Assembly: GCF_035645195.1 (NCBI RefSeq)
Contig: NZ_DASQNA010000027.1
Coordinates: forward strand, 94,916-158,915
Reading direction: 5' to 3'
DNA from: Paenibacillus sp.
GTDB taxonomy: Bacteria > Bacillota > Bacilli > Paenibacillales > YIM-B00363
DNA: 64,000 bases
Shown: positions 9,084 through 17,846 of the stretch, piece after piece
Position numbering within the stretch: position 1 is the stretch's first letter
How the letters are laid out: each line of letters opens with the position of its first letter
The notes under the pieces: generated by a model
What the model saw: only the letters and a program-made list of their open reading frames with translations
Told to the model about the DNA's origin: nothing
The model's database searches: none
Position numbers and translations under genes: made by a program

Positions 9084-9732
9084 TAAAGCGGTGGACGATG
9101 GTTGCGGGTGTCGTTGCGGGCGTTGCAGTAGGCGCAGGCAATCGGATACTGGGCGTTGGACACCGCTGTTTCGTATACGCTGAAGCAGCTCTCCGCCTCG
9201 GCGGAGGCAGAGTCGGTGCTTGGCGACGATGCAGCGGTGGTTGACCAGGAGCAGGTGGTAAGTAATGCACCGAAGGACCGCCCTACTCATAAGGCAGCGG
9301 AAGAGGCGACGGAGTCCGTAGAAGTTGTAGTCGACCAAGGGGGTTCGGCAGCCTCGCAGGAGAATCATGATGAACAGCCGCCGCCTTCAGCTCCAAACGC
9401 GCGGTAAGTGATACAAACACAACCGGAAACATCAGGGGAAATCACTCCCGTGCTTGCCGACCGTGCGGAAAAAAATCACTGCAAAGGAAAAAGCGGTAGT
9501 TGCCAACGTACTGCTGAAAAGTTTCTCCCCGAATGAATTGCGTACATTTGCTGAAATTGCTAAAGACGGAATCACCGTGGAGGAGAAAAAGGCAACCCGG
9601 GGGATGTTCATAGAACGGTTAAGCGAAGAGGAATACAACCGGTTAATTGCCATAGCCGCAAAATATGGGTTAAGCCAAGGAAAGCAATACAAGGATGTAA
9701 TTCAAGAAGAGACAGCGGAGGGAACGCCATAA
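9077..9732 (+). pseudogene. Broken gene for a small secreted or anchored protein (two frameshifts and a stop)
   Basis: Three stretches join into one sensible protein. ATG 9077 (AAAGGAG seven bases upstream) opens a signal-anchor-like N-terminus, MNIKRWTMVAGVVAGVAV. Removing one G at 9131 leads into the frame reading AQAIGYWALDTAVSYTL, a Glu/Ala-rich linker and a Pro-rich segment, interrupted by TAA 9405-9407. Past that stop the same frame gives a Thr/Pro/Glu-rich stretch ending LADRAE. Changing the seven-A run 9469-9475 to six A moves into the last frame (ITAKEKAVVANVLLKSF ... EEEYNRLIAIAAKYGLSQGK), which ends at 9732. That last frame alone (from TTG 9454) has no good ribosome site, which supports its being a C-terminal part. 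Sequencing error is an alternative. Confidence 0.6.
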
Positions 9733-10713
9733 ATGAACATCCGATGGAGAAAGACTTGTTTAGCGTTAGTAGTCGTATCATCCCTGTTGGGGGGGGCTCT
9801 AATCACTCACGCAGCGGAAGACGTTGGGCAGGCGATTATAGTCTCGGCAACGGTCAAATCCCTGCAACTCGAGTTTGACGGACGGCAATTGGCGCCAACC
9901 GAGGGAGAGTCCGCTTTCGTGATCGACGGGGTCACTTACGTTCCGCTTCGGTTCATGGCCAACACGGCGGAATTGAGCGTTTCTTGGGATGAGGCGACGT
10001 CTACAGTAAAGGTGAAAGAGCCGTCTACAGCGGAACGCATTGCCCTTAAAGAACGGAACATGAACATGTCGTCCGTCTCTGAAAACAAGAAACCGACTGA
10101 CGCGGTCAAAAATCTGGTCGTCTATCGGCGTGCGATAACGTATCATTTCGGCGATATTCGCAAGGAAACGTCGCAAGGTAAAGAGGGTCTAATCTATAGT
10201 AACCGGTTATATATTCCGCTTCGTTTCTTCAGCGAGTCGATTGGGAAACAAGTCGCATGGGATCCGATAACGTTCAAAATTACGATTACAACACCTGAAC
10301 GCATGCCCGAACCAACGATAGCAGAATCCGACAAAGCCAAAGCGGAGGACAAGAAATCTGCACCTGTAACGCCAGCCCTGCCAATCGGCGCGATAGGAGG
10401 CGTAGGCGGGGGAAGCAAGCCGTCTTACGAGTCGTTAACAGCGACTGCGGAAGTTCAGCTGGAGCAGCTAAAAACTCGGTGCGAAAGTAATATGACTTCG
10501 ATATTAAACCGGTATAATGAAACGAAGGATATGCAATTAATGGCGGAAGGTTACGCGGAGTTGGCTGCTTGCAATAGTGCATTCAACCAAATCGTGAATG
10601 CTTTGCAAAGCGAGTTGACGAATAACGGTTACGATACGGCCATTATCATCCAGTACCGCACTGCTTATGATCAGATGAAAGAACAAAAGAAGAAGGAAAT
10701 CTTGGGGAATTAG
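9733..10713 (+). CDS. Secreted stalk-domain (copper amine oxidase N-terminal-like) protein
   Basis: 326 residues with a signal peptide (LALVVVSSLLGGALITHAA). Two stalk-type units follow: one around residues 45-95 (VIDGVTYVPLRFMANTAELSVSWD) and one around 130-190 (LYIPLRFFSESIGKQVAWD). The V-P-L-R-F/x-E-x-x-G-x-x-V-x-W-D pattern is the hallmark of this non-catalytic surface domain in Paenibacillaceae. A Lys/Pro/Gly linker (200-235) and an alpha-helical C-terminus (236-326) complete it. The ATG directly follows the stop of the broken gene (TAA-ATG), with GGAGGGA upstream. The function is unknown; cell-surface placement is inferred. Confidence 0.78.
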   Translation: MNIRWRKTCLALVVVSSLLGGALITHAAEDVGQAIIVSATVKSLQLEFDGRQLAPTEGESAFVIDGVTYVPLRFMANTAELSVSWDEATSTVKVKEPSTAERIALKERNMNMSSVSENKKPTDAVKNLVVYRRAITYHFGDIRKETSQGKEGLIYSNRLYIPLRFFSESIGKQVAWDPITFKITITTPERMPEPTIAESDKAKAEDKKSAPVTPALPIGAIGGVGGGSKPSYESLTATAEVQLEQLKTRCESNMTSILNRYNETKDMQLMAEGYAELAACNSAFNQIVNALQSELTNNGYDTAIIIQYRTAYDQMKEQKKKEILGN

Positions 10714-10715
10714 AT

Positions 10716-11248
10716 ATGAATACAAGATGGGATGTCATAGGAAGCAAAACCACAGAATTCCGCCATTTTGAAATCGTAGAGGAGCACGTCGTTACCTCGC
10801 AGGGCAACTCCATGAATATGGAGTATGTGAAGATGCGTCCTGGCGTCTGTATTTTACCTCTGCTGGACGGGGGAACCCGAGTTGTGTGCATTCGCCAGTA
10901 CCGTCATATCCTGCGAGAGTGGCAATGGGAGCTTCCAGCCGGCGGCCTTGATGAAGGTGTGGAACCATTGGAAATGGCAAAAGGGAGTTAGCTGAGGAGA
11001 CAGGCTACATAGCCCAAAAATGGACGTCATTAGGCTCGGTATATCCTTCATTCGGCTCCACGGATCAAATCATTCATCTCTTCGCTGCAGAAGATCTGAC
11101 AATGGGACAGCAGCGGTTGGAGCCCGGGGAAGAAATCGAAGTGGTCACCATGCCAATCGAACAATTCCGTGAACTTGTACAAAATGGGCAATTTCAGCAT
11201 GGCGCTGGGTTAGCCTGCGTTGCGCGTTGGTGGGCAATGGGCAAATAA
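10716..11248 (+). pseudogene. Nudix hydrolase gene (ADP-ribose pyrophosphatase-like) broken inside the Nudix box
   Basis: ATG 10716 opens a typical NudF-like N-terminus (VICSx-free, but with VCIRQYRHILREWQWELPAGG), which stops at TAG 10989 right inside the Nudix box. The downstream frame from 10982 continues with RELAEETGYIAQKW and GEEIEV and runs to TAA 11246-11248. The canonical box is G-x5-E-x7-REx2EEx-G. Here G-x5-E is in one frame and RELAEETG in the other. Adding one base restores an open frame but leaves x6, and four bases would give the canonical x7, so a 4-bp loss is the neatest explanation. The catalytic helix is destroyed, so the gene should be inactive unless this is an assembly error. 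Confidence 0.8.
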
Positions 11249-11266
11249 TGAATATAATATTAAGAT

Positions 11267-11347
11267 ACCCCTTCACCAAAAATTGACTGGCGAATATATT
11301 CTATCCATTGGGATGGTTGCTTCGCAGCTATTGATGAAGGGGTTTCT
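11267..11347 (+). terminator. Long-loop inverted repeat ahead of galE, possible terminator or leader structure
   Basis: ACCCCTTCA (11267-11275) pairs exactly with TGAAGGGGT (11335-11343), followed by TTCTCT. The 59-base loop can form smaller hairpins of its own. It ends 24 bases before the galE start and follows the broken Nudix gene, so it may terminate the upstream unit or act as a 5' leader element of galE. Confidence 0.4.
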
Positions 11348-11366
11348 CTAATTGAGGGGTGATGAA

Positions 11367-12377
11367 GTGGCTATTCTGGTTACAGGCGGGGCAGGGTATA
11401 TTGGAACGCATGTATGCTTAGAGTTGCTCGAGTCTAGTTACGATGTCGTTGTGATGGATAATTTCGTTAACAGTCATCCGGAGGCTTTAAAACGTGTCGA
11501 GGAATTAGCGGGTAAACGAGTAACATTGTATGCGGTCGATCTCCTGAATCGGGAAGAGATGGTCCGCATTTTCGAGAGAGAAGAGATTGAGGCCGTTATC
11601 CACTTAGGCGGTTTAAAGGCGGTAGGAGAGTCGGTAGAGAAGCCGCTGGAGTATTATCATGTGAATGTGACCGGTACCCTTCATTTATGCTCGGTCATGA
11701 AACAATTCGGGGTTAAAAAGTTTGTATTTAGTTCTTCAGCAACCGTGTACGGGATGCCGGAACAGGTGCCGATTACCGAAGATGCGGAGCTTAAGGCATT
11801 GAATCCGTACGGATGGACAAAATTAATGATTGAGCAAATCTTAACTGATTTGTCGTCGTCTGATAGGGATTGGAGTGTGGCTTTGCTTCGTTACTTTAAT
11901 CCAATTGGAGCACACCCTAGCGGAAGGTTGGGCGAAGACCCTAGAGGGACCCCCAATAATTTAATGCCTTATTTAACACAAGTAGCTGTTGGAAAACGTG
12001 AATATCTCCAAGTGTACGGGGACGACTATCCCACTGTGGACGGCACAGGGGTAAGGGATTATATCCATATCGTCGATTTGGCGAAGGGTCATTTAGCCGC
12101 ACTGCGGTATGTGATGAAGGTGAACGGAGTGGAAGCATTTAATTTAGGTACTGGTCGTGGGTGCAGTGTTCTAGAAGTCATCACAACGTTCGAGGAAGCA
12201 TCGGGCATAAAGATCCCGTACCAGGTCGTGGAGCGACGAAAGGGAGACGCAGCGGTATGTTACGCTAGTCCCGAGAAAGCGAAGCAAACGCTCGGCTGGA
12301 AGGCGAAGAAGAGCCTGAAAGAGATGTGCGAGGACGCCTGGAGATGGCAGAGAGAAAATCCTAACGGTTATCAATAA
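11367..12377 (+). CDS. galE: UDP-glucose 4-epimerase
   Basis: 336 residues. It interconverts UDP-glucose and UDP-galactose with bound NAD. Visible motifs: the N-terminal Rossmann signature TGGAGYIGTH, the substrate-site region FSSSATVYG, and the catalytic Y-x3-K in NPYGWTKLM, followed by the usual RYFNPIGAHPSG. I chose GTG 11367 (MAILVTGGAGYIG) rather than the upstream TTG 11352, because AGGGGTGAT lies immediately upstream at a good distance. Within the polysaccharide region it supplies UDP-galactose. It converges with the SLH gene at 12416 and shares a terminator with it. Confidence 0.95.
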   Translation: MAILVTGGAGYIGTHVCLELLESSYDVVVMDNFVNSHPEALKRVEELAGKRVTLYAVDLLNREEMVRIFEREEIEAVIHLGGLKAVGESVEKPLEYYHVNVTGTLHLCSVMKQFGVKKFVFSSSATVYGMPEQVPITEDAELKALNPYGWTKLMIEQILTDLSSSDRDWSVALLRYFNPIGAHPSGRLGEDPRGTPNNLMPYLTQVAVGKREYLQVYGDDYPTVDGTGVRDYIHIVDLAKGHLAALRYVMKVNGVEAFNLGTGRGCSVLEVITTFEEASGIKIPYQVVERRKGDAAVCYASPEKAKQTLGWKAKKSLKEMCEDAWRWQRENPNGYQ

Positions 12378-12380
12378 AAA

Positions 12381-12410
12381 AATCCCCGAAGCATTCGCTT
12401 CGGGGATTTT
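12381..12410. terminator. Strong bidirectional terminator between galE and an SLH gene
   Basis: AATCCCCGAAGC (12381-12392) pairs with GCTTCGGGGATT (12397-12408) around a four-base loop, with A residues before and T residues after, so it can work in both directions for the two convergent genes. Confidence 0.9.
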
Positions 12411-12415
12411 CGTTA

Positions 12416-14044
12416 TTACTCGTTGATGAAGCCTGCGTTTACCAAGAAACGTTGGATCATCGTGGAAGCTTCTGCGCGCGTCGCCGTTTTCACAGCGCCG
12501 AACGAACCGTCCTCGTAGCCTTCTACGATGCCGGCATTGATTGCAGCCGCGATTTCAGCGCGAGCCCAAACGATGCTGCTAGCATCCTTAACACCAGCGA
12601 GGATGGAGGAAACTTGGCTTGCGTTTACGGACAACTCCGTACCAGCGAATGCGCTAGCGCGAACGACCATCGCTGCGAGTTCTTCGCGAGTGATGACCTT
12701 GTTCGGCTGGAACGTACCGTCTTCGTAACCGTTGACGATACCAGCTTCAGCTGCAAGCGCTACTGCGCCAGCGAACCAATCGTTGGACGAAACGTCCGAG
12801 AAGTTCGCTTCGCCAGCTGCTTTACCGCTCAGGCCGAGGGCGCGAACGATCAGCGTAGCGAATTCCGCACGAGTGATTTGACGGTCCGGACCGAAGGTGC
12901 CGTTCTCGTAGCCTTCAACGATGAGCTTGTTAGCCATCGTTTCGACATACGATTGAGCCCAGTGGCCGTTCACGTCAGCGAAGCTGTTGTCGAGTTCGAG
13001 AACAACGTAGATGGAGTTCGTCGTGCTCTTCAATGTAGCAACGCCGTCTGCAAACGTAGCAGGAATGAAGGAGAACTCACCAGTTGCAGGATCGTAAAGT
13101 ACGCCCGTTGCACTCGAGTCAGCGTCAACGTTGATCGTACGCTCTACGTACGTCGAACCGAAGTCGGAAATCGCAACCGTTTCGTTACCAGCTACTGCTT
13201 CTACGGAGAATTCAACGGAAGCAAGCGCTTCGCCACCGAATTCCTCGGCTGCTGCAGCAACTTCTTCTGCTTCTTCACCTTTCAGCGCTGCGATGATAAC
13301 ACGGATATCGAGATCCTCTACATCCACGCCAAGCTCTTCAGCCAAAGCGTCGAAGTCGATCGCGGATACAGGGAGCACGTAAGAACCAACGCTGCTCTTA
13401 ACTACAACTACGGCACCTTCCGGAGCGTTACGCAACGCGGATACCGGAAGCGTAGCGGATTCGCCGGAAATCTCAACCGTTACCGTTGCGCTTTGAGCAA
13501 ACGCAGCGGAAAGCTGAGAAGCGCTGACGACACCGTTGCTGCCGACCGTGATCACTCCGTTGCTAGGCGTCAGGACAAAGCCCCCGCCAGTGTTACCGGA
13601 AGGCGTAGTGTCGTACACACGCTTCGTTACGGAATCGTAGTAAACGCTATTGGATACCGATTGATATTGCGCGAACAAATCGAGGTATGTAGCACCCGTG
13701 ACAGTTTGACTGAAATCGTAATATACGATGCCATTTACAGTGTTGCGGTAAACAGCTTCGTATACCGACCACGTACCGTTGTCATTCTTTTCGATTTGCA
13801 CCCAGATCTTCTTATTTACCGCATCATCGTAGACCGCTTTGGTAACGTAGACCTCACCTGTTACCGTACCATTTTGGTAAGTGAAAGTACCCAGGTTTAC
13901 TCCAGCGAAAGCCAAAACTGGGAGGAGAGCCGACAACATCAAAAAAGTTGCCAACAGTCCAGAAGTTTTTCTTAAAAACGATGGTTTCAAGAACAATTCA
14001 CTCCTAGTAATAGTGCTATTATTATGATAAGTCTCAGTTTGCAT
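12416..14044 (-). CDS. Secreted S-layer-homology protein
   Basis: 542 residues from ATG 14044, preceded by a near-perfect ribosome site (AAAGGAGGTGAAAAC); the longer in-frame extension to 14107 has no such support. The N-terminus is a long charged leader followed by a hydrophobic stretch (SGLLATFLMLSALLPVLAFA), a signal peptide of the extended kind. The middle has a small beta domain (residues 48-110), a Gly linker and a domain of about 210 residues rich in Val/Ala. Three SLH repeats fill about 358-542, each with F-x-D-V or equivalent, G-Y-E-D/N-G-T/S-F and TRAE/TREE. It should bind the wall polymer. It has its own promoter region and is monocistronic. Confidence 0.88.
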   Translation of the reverse strand: MQTETYHNNSTITRSELFLKPSFLRKTSGLLATFLMLSALLPVLAFAGVNLGTFTYQNGTVTGEVYVTKAVYDDAVNKKIWVQIEKNDNGTWSVYEAVYRNTVNGIVYYDFSQTVTGATYLDLFAQYQSVSNSVYYDSVTKRVYDTTPSGNTGGGFVLTPSNGVITVGSNGVVSASQLSAAFAQSATVTVEISGESATLPVSALRNAPEGAVVVVKSSVGSYVLPVSAIDFDALAEELGVDVEDLDIRVIIAALKGEEAEEVAAAAEEFGGEALASVEFSVEAVAGNETVAISDFGSTYVERTINVDADSSATGVLYDPATGEFSFIPATFADGVATLKSTTNSIYVVLELDNSFADVNGHWAQSYVETMANKLIVEGYENGTFGPDRQITRAEFATLIVRALGLSGKAAGEANFSDVSSNDWFAGAVALAAEAGIVNGYEDGTFQPNKVITREELAAMVVRASAFAGTELSVNASQVSSILAGVKDASSIVWARAEIAAAINAGIVEGYEDGSFGAVKTATRAEASTMIQRFLVNAGFINE

Positions 14045-14100
14045 ATTGTTTTCACCTCCTTTCAAAGAGAACATGTAGGTTATTTCACAAGCGTTTAACG

Positions 14101-14129
14101 ATAACATAAATATAATATCACTTTGTAAA
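14101..14129 (-). promoter_or_regulatory. Candidate SigA promoter of the SLH gene
   Basis: On the minus strand TTTACA (14129-14124) and TGTTAT (14106-14101) are separated by 17 bases and lie 57 bases upstream of ATG 14044. Both hexamers are moderate matches to the consensus. Confidence 0.4.
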
Positions 14130-14190
14130 TAACATTCATAGAGTTGGGTTTACCAAAAAACTATTGTATGGATATGCTTAAGGTTCTAAT

Positions 14191-16653
14191 TTAGGGAGTA
14201 AGTTTAATTTCAACGGGTGATTGGTTAATCATCGCATCGTATCTGTTTTGGTATTCAGAATTTTTTGAAACTAAACCTTGGAGTAAGTTAGGATCAGGGT
14301 CGTTACCAATCTGATGTTGAGCTGCAAGATTTAGCAAGACAATTTCATGATCGATGGGTTCGGTGAGCTCTGGATTGACTAACGGCATGATAGTTTCCAA
14401 GGCGTTTTCGTAAGATCCGGTTAGATAATAAATGTGACTAACGTTAAGAGCTATCGGCTTGGTAACGGAAAAAGGTCTACCTTGGTATTGTCCTGCGGGA
14501 AGATTTTCCAAGGTTGCGATTTTATCGAGCACTTCTGAATATTTTTGAATCGATTTTCTCCAGTACTTTTCCGCCCCTCCAATGTCATTGGTTTGCAGTT
14601 TTGAGTATCCGATCTGGAAAGCGTGGGATATAAAATATTCGTACATTTGGATATCCCATTGATAATTGGATATGTTTTTTTCGAGCAACTCGAAAGATGC
14701 CTCCGACTGGCCACCCGACAGTTGGTATTCCATCAGGAATAGATCCTTATTATAAGGTTCTCGGTTTCTTGCTTCAATGATCGTATCTAGTGCCTGCTGT
14801 AGATACTGAGGGTCGGAGGTATGTTGGTACGCCTGAGCAAGAAAGTAAGTTTTTTGATAATAAACTTCGGGATGCTTTATTTTGCTTAATGCTTCGTTGA
14901 ATGTCTTTATAATTTGCGGGAGTGGATTTGATTCTGCCATCATTTTTCTAGCTTGGGAATAAGTTTGCATTCCCGATAATAAGCTCACGCTGATGGCGAA
15001 AATCACCAATGAAATACTAAATAGGAATCCAGGATAGATAAATCTTTTAACCGATGTTATCGTTTTAACATTCCCTTCTTCCACGTGAACAAACGGACTA
15101 GTAGAAAATGCCCCCAAACAAATAAACGCAATAAATGATAGGTACACGTAACTGAAATCAAAGTCAATTAAACTATGGATGAACAAACTTAAGAAAATTG
15201 AGAAGTAAAGTAGTGTTTTCTGATTATCGAATATCTGATGATTACTGTAACTCCTTATTAGTTGGCGAATCGAGAAAAATAAAACTGTGAGCAACGAAAC
15301 AAGTCCTATCATCCCTGTTTCAACAACCAGTTGGAGTATGAAGTTATGTGCCTGTCTACTTGTATAAGGGTTACCCTGGTATTTCTCATATAGCTCAGAC
15401 CATGCGCCACCACCCGCGCCAATAATTGGTTTGTCTTGAATCATTTTAACAGCGTCTTTATAAAATGCAACACGTTCCAATAAACTATGTTGTTGTAAGT
15501 TGATGTTTTTGATCCTATTTTCCAATGCATCGGGTAACGGAGTCAACAAATGCGGTTGGGTAAAAAGCAAAACTGCCGTTAGCGCCGAGAGTGCAACTAA
15601 AGCAATAGGAACAATGATCCGCTTAAGTATAGGAGAGGAAGTCTCCTCTGCATTTGATGAAAACCACTTCTCAACAACGTAAACGATAACTGAAAAAACC
15701 AATGAAAGACCTATAAAAATTAACCATGCAATCAAGTAGTTTGTCGGATTATAATTCTGTTGAAGGGCAAGCCCCTTCGCTTCTATCACCTTGTACGTCA
15801 CAAAAGAAATAATTGCGTTGCTAAAAAGATAAATAAGAAACTTATACTGTTTTTTTAGATGTAGAAACGGCAAAATCATTACTATAACGATTGGTGCAAT
15901 TAAATATGCCCCTCTAGATAGCGTCAAAAGGAGTGAGACAACTATGGGAGTTACCATAAAAGCACAGATTATTTGTAGTTTGAATTTATTAGATTGAACC
16001 AAAAACAATAAAGATGCAATCCAAAGCGCAATCAAGAAAGCCGCATAGCTATTAGAGTATTGAAACACAGAGGTCAACCTTGCACCCTCGTACCCGTACA
16101 TTACAGCATCAGTGTAAACTTTTGAAGATGTGAAAGGATCGTTGGACCAATCGATTAACCCAAAAAATGACGCATTGCCAAACCAGTTTGCCATACCGAA
16201 TAATACGACCAAGTAACCTGATGAAAAAATGACCGTTAACAACGTTCTACTTCCAATATCGGATTGATTCCAATGCAACCCAATAAGAAAGCCAACTGCT
16301 AGGATCAATGCAATAAGAAAAGAAATATTAGAATTTGATTGAGATGCCGGTTGCATTGTGGAAATTAAATAACTTAAAGGAATTAACCATATCGCCGACT
16401 TCCACACCCCTGACTTCCAATCCCATTTTGCGAAATAAATGGAATAAATAGCGATACAAAAAAGAATTATAGAGACCCAAAGCGCTGTGTTAAGGATCGG
16501 GGTTAAAAAGGTCAATCCTTCACCGTTAAAGAGACCTCTAGAGAAAGGCGAAATTAGCAGAACCCCTGCAAGTACGAAGGAAGCTACCCAAAAGTTGATG
16601 GATTTTCTCACCTCCATATTTTGTTTAGAAGTTCTAATTACACTGGTTCCCAT
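14191..16653 (-). CDS. O-antigen ligase/polymerase-like (Wzy_C) membrane protein with TPR-type tail
   Basis: 820 residues from ATG 16653, with AAAAGGAG ten bases upstream. About a dozen hydrophobic helices occupy residues 15-520. They include the Wzy_C-type region (LLLTLSRGAYLIAPIVIV) and the large extracellular loop with GAGGGAWSELYEKY and SRQAHNFILQLVVETG, typical of O-antigen ligase or polymerase proteins. Residues about 560-815 are soluble and helical with repeated A-x2-Y/L patterns, resembling tetratricopeptide repeats. It may polymerise the repeat unit or transfer glycan to a surface protein. It is transcribed away from the operon at 16818; the 164-base gap must hold both promoters. Confidence 0.8.
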   Translation of the reverse strand: MGTSVIRTSKQNMEVRKSINFWVASFVLAGVLLISPFSRGLFNGEGLTFLTPILNTALWVSIILFCIAIYSIYFAKWDWKSGVWKSAIWLIPLSYLISTMQPASQSNSNISFLIALILAVGFLIGLHWNQSDIGSRTLLTVIFSSGYLVVLFGMANWFGNASFFGLIDWSNDPFTSSKVYTDAVMYGYEGARLTSVFQYSNSYAAFLIALWIASLLFLVQSNKFKLQIICAFMVTPIVVSLLLTLSRGAYLIAPIVIVMILPFLHLKKQYKFLIYLFSNAIISFVTYKVIEAKGLALQQNYNPTNYLIAWLIFIGLSLVFSVIVYVVEKWFSSNAEETSSPILKRIIVPIALVALSALTAVLLFTQPHLLTPLPDALENRIKNINLQQHSLLERVAFYKDAVKMIQDKPIIGAGGGAWSELYEKYQGNPYTSRQAHNFILQLVVETGMIGLVSLLTVLFFSIRQLIRSYSNHQIFDNQKTLLYFSIFLSLFIHSLIDFDFSYVYLSFIAFICLGAFSTSPFVHVEEGNVKTITSVKRFIYPGFLFSISLVIFAISVSLLSGMQTYSQARKMMAESNPLPQIIKTFNEALSKIKHPEVYYQKTYFLAQAYQHTSDPQYLQQALDTIIEARNREPYNKDLFLMEYQLSGGQSEASFELLEKNISNYQWDIQMYEYFISHAFQIGYSKLQTNDIGGAEKYWRKSIQKYSEVLDKIATLENLPAGQYQGRPFSVTKPIALNVSHIYYLTGSYENALETIMPLVNPELTEPIDHEIVLLNLAAQHQIGNDPDPNLLQGLVSKNSEYQNRYDAMINQSPVEIKLTP

Positions 16654-16817
16654 TTTGATAAACTCCTTTTGTAAGATCGTTTACAATAAATACAATTATC
16701 CGGATGAATAGATTTTGACTTTTTCGTCTGTTAGAATAAAAATACCTTAACTATATAAAAGATACACTTTCGCACTACGCTAGGGCAAGGCTTATAGGAA
16801 ATCGGAGGAGATTATCG

Positions 16818-17831
16818 ATGCAAGACGAAATCAACCTGAAGGCATTCATCACTTTACTTTGGTTGAAGAGGAAAATTATTGCAACAGTAACATTTGTTGG
16901 ATTGTCGACGTCTGTTTTGTTGGCTTTTGTGCTTCCAGAAACTTATGAAACAGAGACGCTGGTGATGGTAAATGAGATTGAAGATGTAAAAAGAAACTAT
17001 AGTGCGATTGCCGAACAAGTGAAGAGTAATTTCATCCTAAATAAACTGATGGTCTCTTTGGAACTAGACAAGGAGGGATATACTCTTAACGGCTTGAAGG
17101 ATAATATCCAAGTGTCACCAAGCGCGGATGGTGCTTCCGTTACTTTGAAAGTTACCGGTACATCGAAAAAAATAGTATCAAACGTGGCAAACAGCTTGGC
17201 TAACGAGATGGCGACAATCATTCAAATTTCGTCCATGTTAGACTCGACTATTTTAAACAAAAAGAGGTTAAGGGAAGTTGAGGATGAACTTACAGTTGCT
17301 CTAATGGAACTTGATCAGATCAACAAAGAGCTGGAGACGACTGAAAAAGTTTTAGTGACCAAAAAATCTTTGACTGACGAAAACTTCCTGCTAGATGTCA
17401 GTATGGATGAAACCGAACGCTCGGCCTCTGCCGTAGGTGGTATAGAGTATTCGGACGAGGAAATCAACCCGGTATATACGGCGCTTAAAGGAAAGCAGGC
17501 CGAAACTTCCATATTAATTACCAAGTTGGAAACGGAAAAGGAATATCTCCAAAGCAAGATTACGACGGACGAACAGAAAATAGCCGAGTTGCAATCGCAA
17601 CAACGCTCTTCCGAAGCCGTTGGTTATGGCAATTATTCCAACAAGAATAACGCAATATTTATTATTCCTTCGCAAGAAAATCTTGAAGCAATAAGCCCTA
17701 AAAAATCGGTTGTCGTCGCTTTGGGGCTTATCCTATCCTTCGGTTTAGCCGTCCTAATCGTATTGCTGATTGCACTGTTTAAACGTGATTCAAACTTTGC
17801 AGATGCGGCAACCAATACATTCTCTGGTTAG
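16818..17831 (+). CDS. Second Wzz-type chain-length protein
   Basis: 337 residues: N-terminal cytoplasmic segment (DEINLKAFITLLWLKRK), a first membrane helix at 20-38, the P-E-T-Y-E-T-E-T-L-V-M-V motif, a long extracellular coiled-coil region (about 130-250, Glu/Lys rich) and a second helix near 293-318. It is longer than the Wzz at 5719, mainly through the coiled coil. It would set polymer chain length in the membrane. GGAGGAG lies seven bases before ATG 16818. It is the first gene of the AT-rich operon that runs to about 33255. No kinase gene is adjacent, so it may work alone or with the kinase at 6452. Confidence 0.82.
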   Translation: MQDEINLKAFITLLWLKRKIIATVTFVGLSTSVLLAFVLPETYETETLVMVNEIEDVKRNYSAIAEQVKSNFILNKLMVSLELDKEGYTLNGLKDNIQVSPSADGASVTLKVTGTSKKIVSNVANSLANEMATIIQISSMLDSTILNKKRLREVEDELTVALMELDQINKELETTEKVLVTKKSLTDENFLLDVSMDETERSASAVGGIEYSDEEINPVYTALKGKQAETSILITKLETEKEYLQSKITTDEQKIAELQSQQRSSEAVGYGNYSNKNNAIFIIPSQENLEAISPKKSVVVALGLILSFGLAVLIVLLIALFKRDSNFADAATNTFSG

Positions 17832-17846
17832 GGAAAGGGAATTCGC

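Noticed and set aside
9454..9732. Independent 92-residue gene from TTG 9454
   Set aside because: There is no good ribosome site, and the preceding frame joins it smoothly if the A7 run had six A; it is better read as the C-terminal part of a broken gene. Programmed slippage at the A run was considered but the in-frame stop at 9405 argues against it.
12452..13975. 507-residue plus-strand open frame opposite the SLH gene
   Set aside because: It lacks any recognisable pattern, while the minus strand has a signal peptide, three SLH domains and an excellent ribosome site.
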